NCBI GenBank assembly: GCA_035654775.1 | Contig: DASRWB010000010.1 | Coordinates: 1-9,320, forward strand | Source of the DNA: HKST-UBA85 sp035654775 | GTDB taxonomy: Bacteria; Bacteroidota; Bacteroidia; Flavobacteriales; Flavobacteriaceae | DNA length: 9,320 bases | Reading direction: 5' to 3' | Part shown: positions 6,527 to 9,320 of the stretch, piece by piece | Position numbering within the stretch: the stretch's first letter is position 1 | Layout: each line of letters begins with the position of its first letter | Program-made: the position numbers and the translations under genes | Notes under the pieces: generated by a model | The model's database searches: none | What the model was told of the DNA's origin: nothing | Seen by the model: the letters and a program-made list of their open reading frames with translations, nothing else

Positions 6527-8341
6527 ATGGGATTAGTAACCGCCAAAGAAGTAGCCAAAGTAATACATATTGATAAATATGGATTTATAGGAACTTTTTT
6601 TGGATGGCTGTTAATGAAAGTGCTCAATATTTCAACCCTGAATAAAATCTATAATCGCAATAAAAACTACACTGAGCTCACTTTCTTAAATGCCATTCTC
6701 GACGAGTTTCAAATCCGTTTTGAAATCCCTGAAGAAGACCTGAAACGCTTGCCCAAAGACGGTGCCTACATTACAGTTTCCAACCATCCGCTAGGCGGAA
6801 TAGATGGTATTTTGTTACTAAAATTAATGCTGGAACAGCGAACCGATTTTAAAATAATAGCCAATTTCCTTTTACACCGAATAGAACCCTTAAAACCCTA
6901 CATCGTTCCGGTAAACCCGTTTGAAGACCGCAAAGATGTTAAATCTAGTATTATTGGATTTAAAAATGCACTTCAGCATTTAAATGAAGGTCATCCGTTA
7001 GGGATATTTCCCGCCGGAGAAGTCTCCACATACCGAGACGGAAAACTGGTCGTAGACCGACCCTGGGAAGAAGCCGCGATGAAATTGGTAAAAAAAGCTA
7101 AAGTCCCTGTGGTTCCTATATATTTTCATGCCAAAAACAGCAGGCTTTTTTACCGATTGTCCAAAATCAGTGATACGCTTAGAACCGCTAAATTGCCCTC
7201 AGAACTGTTAACCCAAAAAAACAGAGTAATAAAAGTGCGTATTGGTAAACCCATAACCGTAGCCGATCAAGATGAACACGAATCGCTGGAAGCCTTTTCA
7301 GAATTTATAAGAAGAAAAACATACATACTTTCTAATGCTTTTGAAACCAAATCAAAAATTCTGGAAAATATATCTTCTACACTTAAAGTACAAAAACCAC
7401 CAAAAAATATTGTTACACCGGTAGACAGCGCCATTATGGATAGCGAGGTAAATGCTCTAAGAGAAGAAAACTGCCGGCTACTGCAAAGTAAAAACTATGA
7501 GGTATTTCTGGCGCAAGCTCAAAAAATACCTAACATTTTAAGAGAAATAGGACGCTTGCGGGAAATAACCTTCCGTGAAGTTGGAGAAGGAACAAACCAA
7601 GCCATAGATCTTGACAGTTTTGATAACTACTATCATCACATGTTTCTTTGGGACAACGACCGAAAGCTGATTGCAGGTGCGTATCGTATGGGTTTAGGCT
7701 CGGAGATTTATAAAAACTATGGAATTGACGGATTTTACCTTCAAGATTTGTTTCGGTTTGAACCGGAACTTTATCCCATGATGAGTCAATCCATAGAAAT
7801 GGGACGTGCCTTTATTATTAAAGAATATCAGCAAAAACCAATGCCGTTATTTTTGCTGTGGAAAGGTATTGTTCATACTACGTTACGCTATCCGCAACAT
7901 AAATATTTAATAGGTGGTGTAAGTATCAGTAACCAGTTTTCCAACTTCTCAAAATCATTGATGATAGAGTTTATGAAATCGCACTATTACGATCCTTACG
8001 TAGCTCAATATGTGAGACCTAAAAAGGAATTTAAAGTAAAGTTAAAAGATGCCGATAAGGATTTTGTTTTTGATGAAAGTGAAGCAGATCTTAACAAGTT
8101 TGATAAAATTATTGACGAAGTAGAACCGGGCGCACTTCGCCTGCCTGTGCTTTTAAAGAAGTATATCAAGCAAAATGCAAAACTGGTGGCTTTTAATGTA
8201 GATCCCTTATTCAACAACTCGGTTGACGGCTTGATGTATATCAAAATAGCTGATTTGCCTGAAAGTACAGTCCGACCGGTAATGGAAGAGTTTCAGGCTG
8301 AACTGGAGCGCAAGTTGTCAGACCAAAACAACGAGGCATAA
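6527..8341 (+). CDS. olsF: Bifunctional PlsC-GNAT acyltransferase, OlsF-type aminolipid synthase
   Basis: This 604-residue protein fuses two acyltransferases. The N-terminal part (about 45-270) is PlsC-like, with NHPLGGID (86-93) as the catalytic His/Asp block, VNPFEDR (129-135), FPAGEVS (161-167) and VPVVPIYF (193-200). A charged linker (about 275-320) leads to a C-terminal GNAT/OlsB-type domain: REITFREVGEG (345-355), DSFDNYYHHMF (363-373) followed by IAGAYRMG (382-389), EMGRAFI (424-430), LPVLLKKYI (539-547) and FNVDPLFNNSVDGLMYI (556-572). This order matches OlsF, known from Serratia and Flavobacterium. In OlsF the C-terminal domain N-acylates ornithine with a 3-hydroxy fatty acid and the N-terminal domain adds the second acyl group by esterification. 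In Bacteroides two separate genes (glsB/glsA) make glycine lipids by the same chemistry, so the head group here may be ornithine or glycine. The protein probably works at the inner membrane face. The leader is A-rich without a Shine-Dalgarno. The gene lies downstream of aspartate kinase and may share its transcript. Confidence 0.87.
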   Translation: MGLVTAKEVAKVIHIDKYGFIGTFFGWLLMKVLNISTLNKIYNRNKNYTELTFLNAILDEFQIRFEIPEEDLKRLPKDGAYITVSNHPLGGIDGILLLKLMLEQRTDFKIIANFLLHRIEPLKPYIVPVNPFEDRKDVKSSIIGFKNALQHLNEGHPLGIFPAGEVSTYRDGKLVVDRPWEEAAMKLVKKAKVPVVPIYFHAKNSRLFYRLSKISDTLRTAKLPSELLTQKNRVIKVRIGKPITVADQDEHESLEAFSEFIRRKTYILSNAFETKSKILENISSTLKVQKPPKNIVTPVDSAIMDSEVNALREENCRLLQSKNYEVFLAQAQKIPNILREIGRLREITFREVGEGTNQAIDLDSFDNYYHHMFLWDNDRKLIAGAYRMGLGSEIYKNYGIDGFYLQDLFRFEPELYPMMSQSIEMGRAFIIKEYQQKPMPLFLLWKGIVHTTLRYPQHKYLIGGVSISNQFSNFSKSLMIEFMKSHYYDPYVAQYVRPKKEFKVKLKDADKDFVFDESEADLNKFDKIIDEVEPGALRLPVLLKKYIKQNAKLVAFNVDPLFNNSVDGLMYIKIADLPESTVRPVMEEFQAELERKLSDQNNEA

Positions 8342-8354
8342 AGTAATAACCAAG

Positions 8355-8741
8355 TTACAAAAAGGCACTATCTACGGGTTCCCAAAGTTCAATTTTATTG
8401 CCTTCAGGATCTAGTATCCAGCCAAATTTTCCATAGTCATATTCTTCAACCTCACCAACAATAGTAACGCCTTCAGCTTTTAAAGTATCCAGTAATTCAA
8501 GAAGGTTTTCCACTCTAAAATTCATCATGAATTGCTTTTCACTAGGGTTGAAATATTCGGTATCTTCTTTAAAGGGAGACCATTGGGTCATGGCATCATT
8601 TCCGTTTTTGTCTTTCCACCAGAAGGAGCATCCGTAGTTGTCTACCGGCAGCCCCAAATGCTTGCCGTACCAATCTCTTATTTTTTCAGGGTTTTTACTT
8701 TTAAAAAAGAATCCTCCAAGACCAGTTACTCGTTTTTTCAT
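8355..8741 (-). CDS. VOC-superfamily (glyoxalase/bleomycin-resistance fold) protein
   Basis: This is a 128-residue single-copy VOC protein of full length. N-terminal module: GLGGFFFKSKNPEKIRDWY, then HLGLPV (28-33) and WWKDK. C-terminal module: MMNFRVENLLELLDTLKAEG (72-91), then the near-invariant EYDYGKFGWILDPEGNKIELW, whose end carries E118, the usual last metal ligand. Positions where other VOC enzymes carry metal-binding histidines appear to hold F (about 12) and N74, so metal-dependent glyoxalase I activity is doubtful; that seems to be typical of this subgroup. The substrate is unknown and it should not be called lactoylglutathione lyase. The ATG overlaps by ATGA the stop of the upstream decayed DUF1801 gene, so it is the distal member of a former tight operon. 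No own promoter or Shine-Dalgarno is evident. It converges on olsF with 13 bp between stops and no hairpin in that gap. Confidence 0.9.
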   Translation of the reverse strand: MKKRVTGLGGFFFKSKNPEKIRDWYGKHLGLPVDNYGCSFWWKDKNGNDAMTQWSPFKEDTEYFNPSEKQFMMNFRVENLLELLDTLKAEGVTIVGEVEEYDYGKFGWILDPEGNKIELWEPVDSAFL

Positions 8742-8913
8742 GATTTTTTAGTTATATGGGTTTCGTATAGTTTTATTTTGTTATTCACTGTCATTTTAGG
8801 GCGTAATGAAGCGATTAAATTAAAAGGGATTTTCTCCGGTTGTTTAATCGGATACAGCTTTTTCCCATGGCGAGCTTACTTAATGTAGTCTTCGGGAGAT
8901 GTTGTTTTGGCCA
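8738..8913 (-). pseudogene. Decayed DUF1801 gene: 5' truncated, with one frameshift
   Basis: The apparent gap between the VOC and DUF4199 genes holds the C-terminal third of a DUF1801 (PF08818-type) protein. Minus-strand codons from TGG (8913-8911) to CGA (8850-8848) read W, then PKTTLSKLAMGKSCIR. This fits the family pattern of W, then PKHSKTKLDMGKSCIRF as I recall it from Bacteroidota homologues, without gaps. After CGA the sequence is TTAAACAA where TTTAAACAA is expected. One missing T near 8846-8847 shifts the frame, and the continuation reads KQPEKIPFNLIASL, KMTV, IKLYE and a TGA at 8740-8738. That stop overlaps the VOC ATG as ATGA. The N-terminal two thirds of the family (including the YPKGYHC-type central motif) are absent; the break lies against the DUF4199 stop at 8922-8924. 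The tryptophan of the usual DDWIKLYE motif is replaced by lysine. No intact product is possible. The family assignment rests on remembered consensus. Confidence 0.75.
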
Positions 8914-8921
8914 GCATAGGA

Positions 8922-9320
8922 TTACTTTTTGCGTTGTAAAACTAAACCGGATAAAAGAGACACCAAAAAACCAATAACCACAACTGTAGCAAACATAATA
9001 AATGCTAAAGCCAGTGAACTTCCCATGCTTTGCATTTGCGTTTCTACTTCAGTTTTTTTGACAGCAAATTCTTCCGGAGAAAGATTGTTTTCCATGGTTT
9101 TTAACGTGTAATTCAGATAATCTGTCATAAACTCCGGGTTGATGAATTTGGTATAAATATAATCGGCAAAGCCAATTCCTATACCTACCAAAAGTGCAAT
9201 AAGCATACCTATAGCAAGTGCTCTTGGCAAACTTAAAACACCGTGGTTTACCTTGTCGCGATAGTGTTTTACTCCAAAATAGATAAAGGAAAGTGAAACT
9301 AAAATAGTAAGATACCCAAG
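8922..9320 (-). CDS. DUF4199 membrane protein (N-terminus beyond window)
   Basis: The minus-strand frame is open from the window's right edge to TAA at 8924-8922, giving 132 residues without the true N-terminus. A TTG at 9230 is internal and not the start, because the family motif lies upstream of it: FIYFGVKHYRDKVNHG (codons about 9284-9237) corresponds to the conserved F-x-GxKxYRDKxxxG of DUF4199. Three hydrophobic segments are visible at about residues 1-17, 34-56 and 103-128, with a polar stretch containing a TDYLNYTLKTMENNLSPEEF-like region between the last two. The protein ends with a short basic tail, LQRKK. DUF4199 proteins are small integral membrane proteins almost confined to Bacteroidota, and no biochemical role is established. 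About 30-50 N-terminal residues are likely missing. The stop abuts the DUF1801 remnant, consistent with an operon running DUF4199, DUF1801, VOC. Confidence 0.88.
   Translation of the reverse strand, partial: LGYLTILVSLSFIYFGVKHYRDKVNHGVLSLPRALAIGMLIALLVGIGIGFADYIYTKFINPEFMTDYLNYTLKTMENNLSPEEFAVKKTEVETQMQSMGSSLALAFIMFATVVVIGFLVSLLSGLVLQRKK

Noticed and set aside
8005..8244. 79-residue minus-strand open frame inside the OlsF-like gene
   Set aside because: It is antisense to the conserved GNAT domain, serine/leucine-rich and featureless.
8342..8354. A terminator between olsF and the VOC gene
   Set aside because: The 13-bp gap has no hairpin or T tract, so termination must occur within the opposing genes or by other means.
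8532..8888. 118-residue plus-strand open frame across the VOC start and the gap
   Set aside because: It is antisense to the conserved VOC gene and to the DUF1801 remnant; its low-complexity hydrophobic translation resembles no family.
8876..8917. 13-codon minus-strand frame starting ATG CTG GCC just after the DUF4199 stop
   Set aside because: It superficially resembles a DUF1801 N-terminus, but the overlapping frame aligns collinearly with the DUF1801 C-terminal region through the same bases, so this is most likely chance.

Overview
This window looks like a chromosomal housekeeping segment from a member of the Bacteroidota, most likely a flavobacterium. The evidence is AT-rich DNA, A-rich leaders mostly lacking Shine-Dalgarno sites, several matches to the Bacteroidota -7 promoter element TAnnTTTG, and gene families typical of this phylum (DUF4199, the short TerB-like protein, a fused OlsF-type acyltransferase). 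I see no mobile elements, CRISPR arrays, tRNA or rRNA genes, or phage genes.

Layout. Positions 1-3041 (minus) hold most of mfd, the transcription-repair coupling factor, cut by the left edge before its C-terminus. A 110-bp divergent promoter region separates it from a TerB-like gene (3152-3583, plus), whose real start is 87 bp downstream of the longest-ORF start. A symmetric hairpin with A and T tracts (3602-3636) serves as a shared terminator between that gene and the convergent fbp (3635-4639, minus; class I fructose-1,6-bisphosphatase). A second divergent intergenic region (4640-4757) carries promoter-like elements and a 14-bp palindrome. It leads into a plus-strand cluster: an SSAT-like GNAT acetyltransferase (4758-5234), aspartate kinase (5236-6486, 1 bp after the previous stop) and a 604-residue PlsC-GNAT fusion resembling OlsF (6527-8341). 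That last protein is expected to make an N-acyl/O-acyl aminolipid. It converges, with only 13 bp between stops, on a minus-strand group: a DUF4199 membrane protein running off the right edge, a decayed DUF1801 gene, and a VOC-fold protein.

The genes do not form one pathway. mfd serves DNA repair, fbp gluconeogenesis, aspartate kinase the entry to lysine/threonine/methionine and diaminopimelate synthesis, and the OlsF-like protein membrane aminolipids. The GNAT-aspartate kinase pair is almost certainly cotranscribed, and olsF probably joins it.

The most notable observation is the previously unmarked DUF1801 remnant at about 8738-8913. It is truncated at its 5' end and has a 1-nt frameshift, yet still overlaps the VOC start by ATGA. 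I found no convincing undescribed multi-gene system here.
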